DNA of 35,269 bases from Thermomicrobiales bacterium (GCA_025928015.1 JAICKJ010000005.1:1-35269), one strand, 5' to 3'; positions 1 to 8,054 are shown, counted from the first letter of the stretch. Numbers and translations: made by a program. Notes: generated by a model not told the origin, from the letters alone.

Positions 1-374
1 CCGAGACCGAACCCGACTTCCAGCCGGCCGCCGGTCAGGTGGTCGAGCATGGCCAGCTCCTCGGCAAGCTGCACCGGCACGCGGATCGGCAGCGTGTAGC
101 CGAGGGCGCCGAGACGCATCCTCGGCGCGCGTTGCGCGGCGGCCGCCAGCCAGGTCGACGCCGAGGGGATGACGTGGGTGGCGAGGAAATGGCGCTCGGC
201 GGTGAAGGCGATGTCGAATCCCAGCTCGTCCGCCAGCGCCAGATCCTCCAGCCGCCGGACGTACATCTCGCCCGGGCTCTCCCTCAGCACCGGATCGACC
301 TGCATGATGTCGAACAGGCCAAGGTGCAACGGCCGGCCCGGTGGCGCGGACGTGGTTCCGTCGTGCTCGCTCAA
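1..374 (-). CDS. LLM-class (luciferase-like) flavin-dependent oxidoreductase, N-terminal part
   Basis: The gene runs off the left edge; about 124 residues are visible. The start is TTG at 374, chosen because GAGGAG (384-389) lies 9 nt upstream and no ATG fits. The visible protein reads as the N-terminal half of a bacterial-luciferase-like TIM barrel: a first strand HLGLFDIMQ, a helix with EMYVRRLEDLALADELGFD, then FTAERHFL, and near the window edge LDHLTGGRLEVGFGLG, the family's typical glycine-rich strand. Such enzymes use reduced FMN or F420 to oxidise small substrates; the substrate cannot be told from this part. A terminator hairpin and a micro-ORF lie upstream on the same strand, so the gene either has its own promoter in 375-444 or is reached by read-through. 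Family call strong, function open. Confidence 0.85.
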   Translation of the reverse strand, partial: MSEHDGTTSAPPGRPLHLGLFDIMQVDPVLRESPGEMYVRRLEDLALADELGFDIAFTAERHFLATHVIPSASTWLAAAAQRAPRMRLGALGYTLPIRVPVQLAEELAMLDHLTGGRLEVGFGL

Positions 375-444
375 CGCTGGAAACTCCTCACAGGATTCAG
401 AAAATCGACGCCTTGAGTGTGCCGCGCCCGCCCGCCACAAAGTA

Positions 445-474
445 AACAGCCGGCCCCGCGTGGGACCGGCTGTT
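445..474 (-). terminator. Strong hairpin, probable terminator or attenuator between the micro-ORF and the LLM gene
   Basis: Arms 445-457 and 462-474 pair over 13 bp (one G-U on the minus transcript) around a 4-nt loop. Reading the minus strand, the stem is followed by TTTACTTT, a modest U tract. It lies 30 nt after the stop of the micro-ORF at 505-555 and 71 nt before the LLM start. It may simply end the micro-ORF transcript or act as an attenuator for the LLM gene. Confidence 0.75.
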
Positions 475-504
475 CTTCGCTGGGCATCACGGCAAGCCGC
501 TGCG

Positions 505-555
505 CTAGGCGCAAACAACCTCCACCGTGATGCCCGTCGACATGTGACTACTCAT
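505..555 (-). CDS. 16-residue micro-ORF with a 12-nt perfect Shine-Dalgarno match
   Basis: ATG at 555 to TAG at 505 encodes MSSHMSTGITVEVVCA. The minus strand carries AAAGGAGGTGAT at 571-560, complementary over 12 nt to the usual 16S rRNA 3' end, 4 nt before the ATG (the GGAGG core is about 8 nt from it). A sigma-70-like promoter (628-657) lies upstream and a 13-bp hairpin downstream, so it looks like a complete small transcription unit. The peptide has one Cys, next to last, and resembles no family I recognise. It could be a signalling or RiPP-type peptide, or a leader peptide controlling the downstream flavin oxidoreductase through the hairpin. Translation is supported by the ribosome binding site only. 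Confidence 0.6.
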   Translation of the reverse strand: MSSHMSTGITVEVVCA

Positions 556-627
556 GGGCATCACCTCCTTTACCCTATCCGGTTAGGAGTCGTGCGGTAC
601 AACCAGGCGGTTCCCGATTGCACCCGC

Positions 628-657
628 ACAGTAGCACGCCGTGTATCGACCCGTCAA
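628..657 (-). promoter_or_regulatory. Sigma-70-like promoter of the micro-ORF
   Basis: On the minus strand the -35 box TTGACG (657-652) is separated by 18 nt from the -10 box TACTGT (633-628). It predicts a start of transcription near 621 and a leader of about 65 nt before the micro-ORF. It lies between the nitrilase stop (677) and the micro-ORF start. Confidence 0.55.
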
Positions 658-676
658 TGATCGATCGCGGTGTCCG

Positions 677-1549
677 TCAATCCAGCCGTTCATCGATCGC
701 GTCCCTGAGCTGCTCGTACATGTCGGCGCGGAGGTCGCGGAGGACCGGGAAGAACGGGCGGAAGCGGTGGGTTTGGGCGTAGTCGACCTCGCCCACGACC
801 AGCGCCTCCACGTCGTACGGCGCCTGGCTGACGACCGGCGCGCCCGGCACCTTCGTCTCGCGGTCACCCGGGCCGATCAGGCGGCTGCCACCCCAGTAGT
901 GGGTGCCGCCCTCGTCGCCGGCCAGGTTGCAGTAGGCGAACCAGACGGTGTTCTCCATCGCCCGCGCCTGCACCAGCGGCTCGAAGATCGGCCGCTCGAA
1001 GGCCGGCGATCCTGATATGCCGACCAGCAGGTCGGCCCCTTTCAGCACCAGCAGCCGCGCCAGCTCCGGATAGAAAATGTCGTAGCAGACGAGCAGGCCG
1101 ATCCGGCCGATCGGCGTGTCGAAGATCGGGCTGCGCGTGCCGGCGCGGAAGAAGCGCCGGTCCGGGAAGGCGCCTGCGCCGCCCTCGTCGGTCGCGTGGC
1201 CGGGCAGGGTGTGCTTGCGCCAGGTGCCGATGTGCCCGTTCGGCCCGATCAACACCGCCGCGTTGTAGATCACCCCGGCCAGCCCGCGCTCCGGCATCCC
1301 GATGACGACGTGCTGGCCCAGCTCGTTCGCGACGGCCGCGATGCGGTCGGTGGCCGGACCCGGCACTTCCTCGGCGACATCGAAAAAGCGGTCCCCGCAG
1401 GCGTACCCGCTCAGCGACAGCTCGGGAAAGACGACCAGATCGGCGCGTTGCTCCGCCGCCCGGCGGATGAAAGCGGTCATGGTGGCGAGATTCGCCTCAA
1501 TGTCCGCCGTCGCGGGCGTCACCTGCGCCAGTGCCACGTTGATCTTCAT
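677..1549 (-). CDS. Carbon-nitrogen hydrolase (nitrilase superfamily amidase)
   Basis: 290 residues, the usual length for a one-domain nitrilase-fold amidase. The catalytic Glu-Lys-Cys triad is visible: E43 in VVFPELSLSGY, K112 in RKHTLPG and C155 in LLVCYDIFYPE. Members hydrolyse carboxamides or N-carbamoyl compounds in the cytoplasm; aliphatic amidase, N-carbamoylputrescine amidase-like and NAD-synthetase amidase-like subgroups all share these motifs, so the substrate is open. The start is ATG 1549, because GGGAGG lies 8 nt upstream; a GTG 6 nt earlier is too close to that site. It follows the lactonase gene (1761-2816) on the same strand, with a repeat element between them, so co-transcription is uncertain. 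A second nitrilase (2890-3753) lies on the far side of the lactonase. Confidence 0.9.
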   Translation of the reverse strand: MKINVALAQVTPATADIEANLATMTAFIRRAAEQRADLVVFPELSLSGYACGDRFFDVAEEVPGPATDRIAAVANELGQHVVIGMPERGLAGVIYNAAVLIGPNGHIGTWRKHTLPGHATDEGGAGAFPDRRFFRAGTRSPIFDTPIGRIGLLVCYDIFYPELARLLVLKGADLLVGISGSPAFERPIFEPLVQARAMENTVWFAYCNLAGDEGGTHYWGGSRLIGPGDRETKVPGAPVVSQAPYDVEALVVGEVDYAQTHRFRPFFPVLRDLRADMYEQLRDAIDERLD

Positions 1550-1587
1550 CGGCACCGCCTCCCTTGGAGGAAGCCGCTCGCCGGATC

Positions 1588-1723
1588 GTCATTCTGAGGT
1601 CGAAGACCGAAGAATCCCCGCGCGAAGCGCCATTCCCGACATAAGACACGTCATCTATCGGCACCGTCGCCCGCTGGGGCGGACCGGCTTCGCCGGGGGA
1701 TGCTTCCCGGTGGTCAGCATGAC
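1588..1723. repeat. Dispersed palindromic element, copy A
   Basis: The left end begins GTCATTCTGAG and carries CGAAGAATCCCC; the right end carries GGACCGGCTTCGCCGGGGGA and ends CATGAC. Both arms match the reverse complement of the element at 27663-27805, so it is the same element in opposite orientation. It fills the gap between the lactonase and nitrilase genes and has no ORF of its own. Its length and inverted ends suggest a MITE-like or REP-like intergenic element. Confidence 0.8.
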
Positions 1724-1760
1724 GGCGTGTGGTAGCGCGATCTCCACCGCGGACGTCCTC

Positions 1761-2816
1761 CTAATCGCGGCAGAAGAGGACGGAGACCGGCGCCGGGATA
1801 TCGAGCTTCGTGCCGGTCGGCGTCAGCTCGCCGGTCGCCGCGTTCCGGCTGAAGACGACGAGGTTCCCGCTCTTCTGGTTGACGACAATCATCCAGTGGC
1901 CGGTCGGATCGAGGTTGAACCCGCGTGGCCAGTCGCCTTCGGATGAGACGAAGCTGGGCGCCCCGAGATCGCCCGTCTCCTGGTCGACCGGGAAGATGGC
2001 GATGCTGTCGTGGCCGCGATTCGAGGAGTAGACGAAGCGGCCGTTCGGCGAGACGACGATGTGCGCGGGGTAGTTTGTCCCGTGGAAATCATCCGGGATC
2101 GACCGGACCGTCTGCCGCCGGGTCAGCTCGCCCTGGTCGTGATCCCACGTGTAGACATCGACGGTCGAATCAAGCTCGTTCGCGCAGTAGAGCGTGCCCT
2201 CCCCGGGCGCGAACGCGAAATGGCGCGGCCCCGCCCCCGGTTGCGCATCGACCTTCGAATGGGGAATCAGCCTGCCGGTGCCTTCATCGAAGAGCGAGAC
2301 CAGGATCTGGTTCGTGCCCAGATCGGCCGAGAGGACGAAGCGGCGGTCGGGCGACGACGCGATCATGTGCGCGTGCGGCCCGTCCTGCCGCTCCGGATTC
2401 TGCCCCTTGCCCTCGTGCTGGAGGACGCTGCTCGCCGGCGAGACCGCCCCTTCAGCGGAGACCGGAAACGCCGCGACGTTCCCGCTCTGATAGTTGGCGA
2501 CCAGCGCATAGTGCCCGGAGGCGACGGCGCTGATGTAGCACGGCGCCGAGCCGTGGGTCGACTGCTGGTTGCGGTAGGTCAGCCTGCCGGTGGCCGGATC
2601 GCGGTCGAACGACTGGATTTGCCCATCATCCAGCTCACAGACGGCGAAGAGATTCCGCTGCGACGGATTGGCGGCCAGAAACGATGGATTGACGACGTGA
2701 TCGGTCACGATCTCCAGCGGCGTCAGCTCACCGCTCCGCTCGTCGAACTCGAAGCTGTAGATGCCTTTGGCGTCACCCAGCTTCCCGTCGGTGTAGGTGC
2801 CGATATACAAGTACAT
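1761..2816 (-). CDS. Lactonase family beta-propeller (6-phosphogluconolactonase-like, YbhE/Pgl type)
   Basis: 351 residues, as expected for a seven-bladed lactonase. It opens MYLYIGTYTDGKLGDAKGIY, the family's characteristic first strand. Repeated blade motifs follow, such as NPSFLAANPSQRNLFAVCE, PHAHMIASSPDRRFVLSAD, GPRHFAFAPGEGTLYCANE and YPAHIVVSPNGRFVYSSNRG. Known members hydrolyse 6-phosphogluconolactone in the pentose phosphate pathway; others act on different sugar lactones or muconolactone-like compounds. There is no signal peptide, so it should be cytoplasmic. GAGG lies just before the ATG. It sits between two nitrilase-family genes on the same strand, 73 nt after the upstream one. 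That pairing does not itself indicate a pathway. Confidence 0.88.
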   Translation of the reverse strand: MYLYIGTYTDGKLGDAKGIYSFEFDERSGELTPLEIVTDHVVNPSFLAANPSQRNLFAVCELDDGQIQSFDRDPATGRLTYRNQQSTHGSAPCYISAVASGHYALVANYQSGNVAAFPVSAEGAVSPASSVLQHEGKGQNPERQDGPHAHMIASSPDRRFVLSADLGTNQILVSLFDEGTGRLIPHSKVDAQPGAGPRHFAFAPGEGTLYCANELDSTVDVYTWDHDQGELTRRQTVRSIPDDFHGTNYPAHIVVSPNGRFVYSSNRGHDSIAIFPVDQETGDLGAPSFVSSEGDWPRGFNLDPTGHWMIVVNQKSGNLVVFSRNAATGELTPTGTKLDIPAPVSVLFCRD

Positions 2817-2889
2817 TGACCTCTATTCCCCTTCCCCATGCACAAACGAGAGCGGCGCTGCCCGGGTGGACAGCGCGCGATTCACCGGT

Positions 2890-3753
2890 TTACCGACCAG
2901 TGGCCGAGCCCGCCAGCGCGGCGTCCGGCCAGACGTATCGGTCCGGCATCCGGTTGGCGAGTGACGGCACCTGCGCCCGCACCCGCCGCAGGTAGGCGAG
3001 GTCGAGCGTCGCCGAGATGACGGCCGGCTGGTCCGGCGCCGTGGCGAGTACCGTCCCCCACGGATCGACGACCATCGTGCGGCCGTTGCACCAAAGCCCG
3101 CCGGAGTGCTGCCCGACCTGGTCCGGCGCGACGACGTAGACCGTGTTCTCGATCGCCCGCGCCCGCAGCAACGTCTCCCAGTGGTCGCGGCCGGTCCGCA
3201 TCGTGAACGCGGCCGGCACGGCGATGACCTCGGCGCCGCGCAGCGCGAGGATACGGTAGAGCTCGGGGAAGCGGAGATCGTAGCAGATCGTGAGCCCGAG
3301 CCGCACACCGTCGATCTCGACCGTCACGATCTCGTCGCCCGGCGCCGTGGTCGCCGACTCGCGGTAGGACTCATTCCCGGCCAGATCGATGTCGAACATG
3401 TGGATCTTGCGGTAGGTCGCGATGATCTCGCCCGCCGGATCGAAGACGACGGTCGTGTTGAAGCTGCGCGGCTCGCCCTCGGCCCGTTCCAGGAAGCTGC
3501 CGGCGTGCAGGTACACGCCGTGCCGGCGGGCGCGTTCGGCCAGCGTCGCCGTCAGCTGCCCCGGCACGGGCTCCGCCACGGCGGCCGCGCCGCTGTCCGG
3601 CCCCATGTAGGTCCAGACCTCGGGCAGCATGATCAGGCGGGCGCCGGTCGCGGCGGCCTGATCGATCGCCGCCAGCGCGGCGGCGATATTGGCGTCCTTG
3701 TCGTCACCGGGATTGAGCTGGACGAGCGCGACGTTGAGCAGATCGGCGGTCAT
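2890..3753 (-). CDS. Carbon-nitrogen hydrolase (Nit1/Nit2-like amidase)
   Basis: 287 residues. The triad is E45 (IMLPEVW), K116 (YRKIHMFD) and C157 (LTICYDLRFPELYR). YRKIHMFD and CYDLRFPE are typical of the Nit1/Nit2 branch: deaminated-glutathione amidase and omega-amidase, which clear side products of transamination. The bacterial substrate is inferred only. The start is ATG 3753 because AAAGGA lies 9 nt upstream; an in-frame ATG 27 nt earlier has no such site. A possible -10 box (TAAGAT on the minus strand at 3832-3827) lies about 75 nt upstream. It heads a minus-strand series with the lactonase 73 nt downstream and may be co-transcribed with it. Confidence 0.9.
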   Translation of the reverse strand: MTADLLNVALVQLNPGDDKDANIAAALAAIDQAAATGARLIMLPEVWTYMGPDSGAAAVAEPVPGQLTATLAERARRHGVYLHAGSFLERAEGEPRSFNTTVVFDPAGEIIATYRKIHMFDIDLAGNESYRESATTAPGDEIVTVEIDGVRLGLTICYDLRFPELYRILALRGAEVIAVPAAFTMRTGRDHWETLLRARAIENTVYVVAPDQVGQHSGGLWCNGRTMVVDPWGTVLATAPDQPAVISATLDLAYLRRVRAQVPSLANRMPDRYVWPDAALAGSATGR

Positions 3754-3921
3754 GGGAACACATCCTTTGCGCATCGACACCGGGCCACTGGCGGCATGTC
3801 ACGCGCAGCCCGGCGCCCGTGCCGTGATCTTAGCATCAGCCGGATCGGAGCGGTGACGCGGCGTTACCACCGCCCGGCGAAGTCACCGACTCCCTTGATC
3901 CGCTTCAGCTCGGCCAGTGCT

Positions 3922-4332
<411 letters not shown>

Positions 4333-4347
4333 AGGAGTGTTCCCGCG

Positions 4348-4569
4348 TCAGCCCATCGCGCCGCGGATGGTGATCGCCACGCAGGCGAAGAGCACCAGGA
4401 CGATCAGGATGACGATGATCGCCAGGCAGGAGCGCGACGCCGAGGCGAGATCACCGGCATTGACGGGCGGCTCGCCGTCCGGCGGTGGTGCCGCCTCGTG
4501 GTGACTCGCCGGCACGACGATCTTGCCGGTCGGACGCTCGGGCCGTTTTATTGGTTCGTGTTCGCTCAT
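4348..4569 (-). CDS. Small single-pass membrane protein of unknown function
   Basis: 73 residues. About 45 hydrophilic residues rich in Pro, Glu and His are followed by one strong membrane segment (SCLAIIVILIVLVLFACVAI) and a short tail, so a type II or tail-anchored protein is likely. Its ATG overlaps the TGA of the phosphotransferase gene (ATGA, 4566-4569), which points to coupled translation. The overlap suggests a role in the same membrane or lipid process, but I recognise no family. A longer reading frame starting near 4791 covers the same bases; I reject that start because it would run through the phosphotransferase gene. Confidence 0.7.
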   Translation of the reverse strand: MSEHEPIKRPERPTGKIVVPASHHEAAPPPDGEPPVNAGDLASASRSCLAIIVILIVLVLFACVAITIRGAMG

Positions 4570-5288
4570 GAGGACCTTCGCGACCGTTTGTCGCCCGTCT
4601 TGCGCGCGCCGGCCCGTCCGCGCTGATGGTTGGTGGAAGTCGTGGGCTGCCGCGCTGAAGCTGTTTTGCCGACCGGCTTGGCCGGCGTCGCGCGGATGTT
4701 GCCGGGATCGGCCCGCGAGAGTCGCCAGACGTGGTAGATGCGGGTGAAGGCCGTGATATGCGTCGCGACGGCGAGGATCCAGAGCGCCCACAGCGGTTCG
4801 TTGATGATCAGACAGATCGCCAGCAGCCCGACTCGCTCCGGCCGGGCGACGAGCCCGACCGAGGCGCCGTAGCCAACCGCCTCGGCCCGCGCCCGCGCAT
4901 AGCTGATCATGAGCGCGCCGGTCGCCGCGATCACCGTCAGCATCGCGCCGATGTGGTCATCCCCGGTCTGGTTCAGATAATAAAGCAACCCAATGTAGAC
5001 GACGATCTCGGAGTAGCGGTCGAGCGTCGAATCGAGGAAGCCGCCGAACTTCGACATCTGGTTCGTCGCCCGGGCGACCGCCCCGTCGACCATGTCGAAG
5101 GCGCTGGCGATGATCAGGAAGATGCCGCCCCAGCGCGGGTGCCCCGACGCGATCACCGCCGCCACGCCGATGTTCAACAGCAACCCAATGATCGTGAACA
5201 TGTTCGGGCTGATGCGCGACTTCGCCAGCCACGCGCCCACGTGGAGCATGTAGTGTCGGACCCACTGTCCAACGCGCTCAGAAATCAC
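4566..5288 (-). CDS. CDP-alcohol phosphatidyltransferase (phosphatidylinositol-phosphate-synthase-like)
   Basis: 240 residues with about six hydrophobic segments. The CDP-alcohol phosphotransferase signature DG-x2-AR-x8-G-x3-D-x3-D is complete: D65, D68, G69, R73, G82, D86 and D90. These enzymes bind metal through the aspartates and transfer a phosphatidyl group from CDP-diacylglycerol to an alcohol in the membrane. The mannosyltransferase-like neighbour makes inositol phosphate the likeliest acceptor, as in actinobacterial PgsA1/PIPS, but glycerol phosphate is not excluded. The C-terminal 45 residues after the last helix are basic and low in complexity. The gene starts 29 nt after the glycosyltransferase stop and overlaps the next gene by 4 nt. 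Family call strong, acceptor inferred. Confidence 0.85.
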   Translation of the reverse strand: MISERVGQWVRHYMLHVGAWLAKSRISPNMFTIIGLLLNIGVAAVIASGHPRWGGIFLIIASAFDMVDGAVARATNQMSKFGGFLDSTLDRYSEIVVYIGLLYYLNQTGDDHIGAMLTVIAATGALMISYARARAEAVGYGASVGLVARPERVGLLAICLIINEPLWALWILAVATHITAFTRIYHVWRLSRADPGNIRATPAKPVGKTASARQPTTSTNHQRGRAGARKTGDKRSRRSS

Positions 5289-5317
5289 CGCGCTCTCCCC
5301 AGAAACCCCACGTGCGC

Positions 5318-6463
5318 CTAGACCAGCTCCTGACGCCAGGCGGCCCGCTTGGCGACCTCCGCGGCGCGGCCATAAACCTCCAGCACCTGCTGCGCCACCC
5401 GTGGCCAGGCGAACCGCTGCGCCGAGACCCGCCCATTCTGCCCCAACCGCGCCCGCAGCTCGCGGTCCGCGAGCACGCGCACCAGCGCAAGGGCGAGCGC
5501 CTGCGGGTCCTTCGGCTCGACCAGCAGGCCGTCGTGACCGGCGCGGACCACGCTGGCGTAGCCGGGAATGTCGGTCGCCACGACCGGCTTGCCGGCGGCC
5601 ATCGACTCGGCGAGGATGTAGCCAAAACTCTCGTTGCCGGTCGACGGTGCGCAGACGACGTCACAGCTCGCATAGTATCGCGCTTTGTCCTCCAGCGACA
5701 CGAACCCCTTGAACTCCACATCCCCCACGCCGTACTGCTCCATCGGGTGGTCGAACTTCTCCGGCCGGCCCGAGCCGATGACCACAAGCCGCGCGTGCGG
5801 GAACTGCTGCCGCACCAGTGGCATCGCCCGCAACAGGTATTTGAACCCCTTGCGCGACTCCTCGAAGCGGCCCACGAAGAGGACGCGGGGGATCGAATCC
5901 TCCGCCCAGGGGAAGGGCGCGACCCGCTCGTCGTACCGGTCGACGTCGATCCCGTTCGGGATGATGTCGTACGCCCCCTCGAAATACTGGGCGACGAACT
6001 CCCGCGCCGGCACGGAGACGGCGATCCGGCCGTCGAGCCGGCCAAGCACGAAGGACATGTAGGGCTTGAACGCCGTGTACCAGGGCTGCGAGCCGCTGTA
6101 GGCGTGGAAGGTGGCGACGTTCACCGCCTTCGAGTTGAGCAGCACCATGTAGGGCAGCACCGGCATCAGTGGCTCGTGCAGGTGGACAACATCGAACTGC
6201 TCGCGCCGCATGATCGCCTTCACATCGGCGTAGAGCGTGACGTCGAAGGTCAGGCGCATCCGGCTGCCGTTGCCGGGGATCGTGATCGTGCGGCCGATGC
6301 CGTAGTAGTGGTCGTGGACCTCCAGCCCGCCACGCGGTCCCCGGGGCGCCATCACGGTCACGTCGTGGCCCAGGCGGATGAACTGGTCCCGCAGATGCAC
6401 GACGTGCTCCGAGACGCCTCCGGGTTGCTGCAAGCTGTAGGGTGACACGAGCGCGATCTTCAC
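5318..6463 (-). CDS. GT4 glycosyltransferase, PimA-like (phosphatidylinositol mannosyltransferase type)
   Basis: 381 residues with a two-domain GT-B fold. The N-terminus is MKIALVSPYSLQQPGGVSEHV, the GGVxxHV acceptor-side loop of this family. The C-terminal donor domain has the E-x7-E motif (ESFGYILAE) followed by SMAAGKPVVATDIPGY. Mycobacterial PimA transfers the first mannose from GDP-mannose to phosphatidyl-myo-inositol at the inner face of the membrane. Similarity along the whole length and the adjacent phosphatidyl transferase support a glycosyl-phosphoinositol lipid role. The sugar and acceptor remain inferred; other GT4 enzymes such as MshA share many motifs. It starts 37 nt after the EamA gene and lies 29 nt before the phosphotransferase. 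Confidence 0.85.
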   Translation of the reverse strand: MKIALVSPYSLQQPGGVSEHVVHLRDQFIRLGHDVTVMAPRGPRGGLEVHDHYYGIGRTITIPGNGSRMRLTFDVTLYADVKAIMRREQFDVVHLHEPLMPVLPYMVLLNSKAVNVATFHAYSGSQPWYTAFKPYMSFVLGRLDGRIAVSVPAREFVAQYFEGAYDIIPNGIDVDRYDERVAPFPWAEDSIPRVLFVGRFEESRKGFKYLLRAMPLVRQQFPHARLVVIGSGRPEKFDHPMEQYGVGDVEFKGFVSLEDKARYYASCDVVCAPSTGNESFGYILAESMAAGKPVVATDIPGYASVVRAGHDGLLVEPKDPQALALALVRVLADRELRARLGQNGRVSAQRFAWPRVAQQVLEVYGRAAEVAKRAAWRQELV

Positions 6464-6500
6464 GCCGGAATCCTAGCAAAGTCGCGCCAACGCCGGCGCC

Positions 6501-7487
6501 TCAGGCGGCGACCTCCGGGTTCCGGCGGCCGGAGCGCAAGCGGGGCCAGCCTTTGAGCCGCATCAGCACCAGTCCGAACAGCACCAACGCGCCGCCCGCG
6601 AGTTTCGCTACCCCGAACTCCTCGCCGTAGAAGAGCACCGAGAGAATCCCGCTAAAGACCGGCACGATCAGCTCGACGCTCGTCGCGATCTCGACGCCCC
6701 GGCGGTGCGCCGCCCAGTTCCAGAGAATATAGGCGACGTAGACCGGCAACACCGCCATGTAGAGCAGGATGAGCCACGCGCCCAGGTCCACCGCGCCCCA
6801 GTCCTGGCGGAACGCGCTCGGCGCCGAGACGAGCAGCAGCAGACCGCCGCCCGCCAGCACGCTGTACGCCGAGACGGTCTCCGCCGGGTAGCGGCCGACG
6901 ATGCGCCGGTTGAGGATGCCGTAGAGCGCGAAGGAGAGGGCGGAGCCGAGACTGAGCAGGTCGCCCAGCCAGGTGCCACCGCCGCGCTGGCCGGTCAGGA
7001 AGAGGATGACCCCGCCGATCGCCACGACGACGCCAAACCAGGCGAATGACGATGGCCGCTCGCCCATCAGCCGGAGAAGGATGAGGGTGAAGAGCGGCAT
7101 CATGGAGATGAGCAGCGAGCTGGCGAAGGGCGAGGTTCGGTCGAGACCGAGCACGAAGCCGAGCTGGTAGAAGAAGTACCCACAGCTCCCGGCGAGAAGG
7201 AACCAGATGGCATCCGCCCGCGCGATCCGCCAATAGCGGGCCGGATCATTCCGGCCCCGCCAGGCGAGCACCCCGAAGGCCAGCAGGATGATGAGCAGAA
7301 ACCGCAGGAAGGCGAAAGCCAGCGGCGTCATCTGGGTGAAGAGGTCTTTGGTGAGAATGAACGTCGACGCCCACAGGAGCATCACGGTCAGCAACGCCAG
7401 TTCGGGCAGCGCCGCGCCGATCAGGCTCGCTGGTTGTGTGGCGGGCTGCGCGTGCGCGGCTCCGGTCGACTCCTCAGTGGCAGTCAC
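6501..7487 (-). CDS. EamA/DMT-family transporter
   Basis: 328 residues with about ten hydrophobic segments in two repeated halves, as in drug/metabolite transporters with paired EamA domains. Typical motifs include LLWASTFILTKDLFTQMTPLAFAFLRF in the first half and SLGSALSFALYGILNRRIVGRYP at the start of the second. Family members export or import amino acids, nucleosides or other small metabolites through the inner membrane; the substrate is unknown. The start is GTG 7487. The gene begins 27 nt after the preceding ORF ends and is 37 nt before the PimA-like gene, so it belongs to the same minus-strand transcription unit. Confidence 0.85.
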   Translation of the reverse strand: MTATEESTGAAHAQPATQPASLIGAALPELALLTVMLLWASTFILTKDLFTQMTPLAFAFLRFLLIILLAFGVLAWRGRNDPARYWRIARADAIWFLLAGSCGYFFYQLGFVLGLDRTSPFASSLLISMMPLFTLILLRLMGERPSSFAWFGVVVAIGGVILFLTGQRGGGTWLGDLLSLGSALSFALYGILNRRIVGRYPAETVSAYSVLAGGGLLLLVSAPSAFRQDWGAVDLGAWLILLYMAVLPVYVAYILWNWAAHRRGVEIATSVELIVPVFSGILSVLFYGEEFGVAKLAGGALVLFGLVLMRLKGWPRLRSGRRNPEVAA

Positions 7488-7514
7488 CGTGTTTCCCGAC
7501 CGGTCCCATGCCGG

Positions 7515-8054
7515 TTAGACCAGCCCGGCAAGCTGATCCTCCAGCCAGGCGCGACGTGCCGGCACGTCCCGATCCGATTCCAGATAGCGCACCCAGGCGT
7601 CGCGCTCGTGCCAGGCGGGTGCCAGCTCCCAGGCGCACATCACTGGGCTGTGCGTGCCTCGCTCCGCCGGCGTGAACGGGTCATTCGTCGCGGCGTCGCG
7701 CGTGTAGACCGAGATCCACATCTCCTGGTGCGCCCGCCAGCTCGCGACCACGACGAAATCGAGCTCCTCCGAATGGTGAATCACCACGAACCCCATGCCA
7801 TAGGGAAAATCAAAATGGCCTGCCGCCAGCTCGCTGGCGACGAGCGCCCGCGCCGTCGCCTCCAGCTCCGGCGTCAGCGGCGCATGCGCCAGCGCGACCG
7901 CCGCCCACTTGAGCACCGCGCCGCCCACCGCCTGTGGCGCCAGGGGCGTCACAAGCCGCTGGTGATGACGGTAGCTGACCGGGACGTCGCCGATCGCGGC
8001 GAGCTGAGCATCGGAGATCGTCGAGGTCGATGGATCGGCGGAAGAAGACGCCAT
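7515..8054 (-). CDS. Conserved-looking protein of unknown function
   Basis: 179 residues, cytoplasmic by composition, no signal peptide or membrane segment. I do not recognise a family. Visible features are a mixed alpha/beta pattern, a run FDFPYGMGFVVIHHSEELDFVVVASWRAHQEMWISVYTRD that looks like adjacent beta strands, and several conserved-type Trp and His residues. The start ATG 8054 has GAGGAG 6 nt upstream. It appears to be the first gene of the run 8054 to 3922, with the EamA transporter starting 27 nt downstream. The coding potential is good (strong ribosome site, GC-rich third positions), but no function can be assigned. Confidence 0.75.
   Translation of the reverse strand: MASSSADPSTSTISDAQLAAIGDVPVSYRHHQRLVTPLAPQAVGGAVLKWAAVALAHAPLTPELEATARALVASELAAGHFDFPYGMGFVVIHHSEELDFVVVASWRAHQEMWISVYTRDAATNDPFTPAERGTHSPVMCAWELAPAWHERDAWVRYLESDRDVPARRAWLEDQLAGLV

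Noticed and set aside
505-555. PqqA- or mycofactocin-type precursor identity for the 16-residue peptide
   Set aside because: It lacks the Glu-x3-Tyr spacing of PqqA and the C-terminal Val-Tyr of MftA, and no radical SAM partner is in the window.
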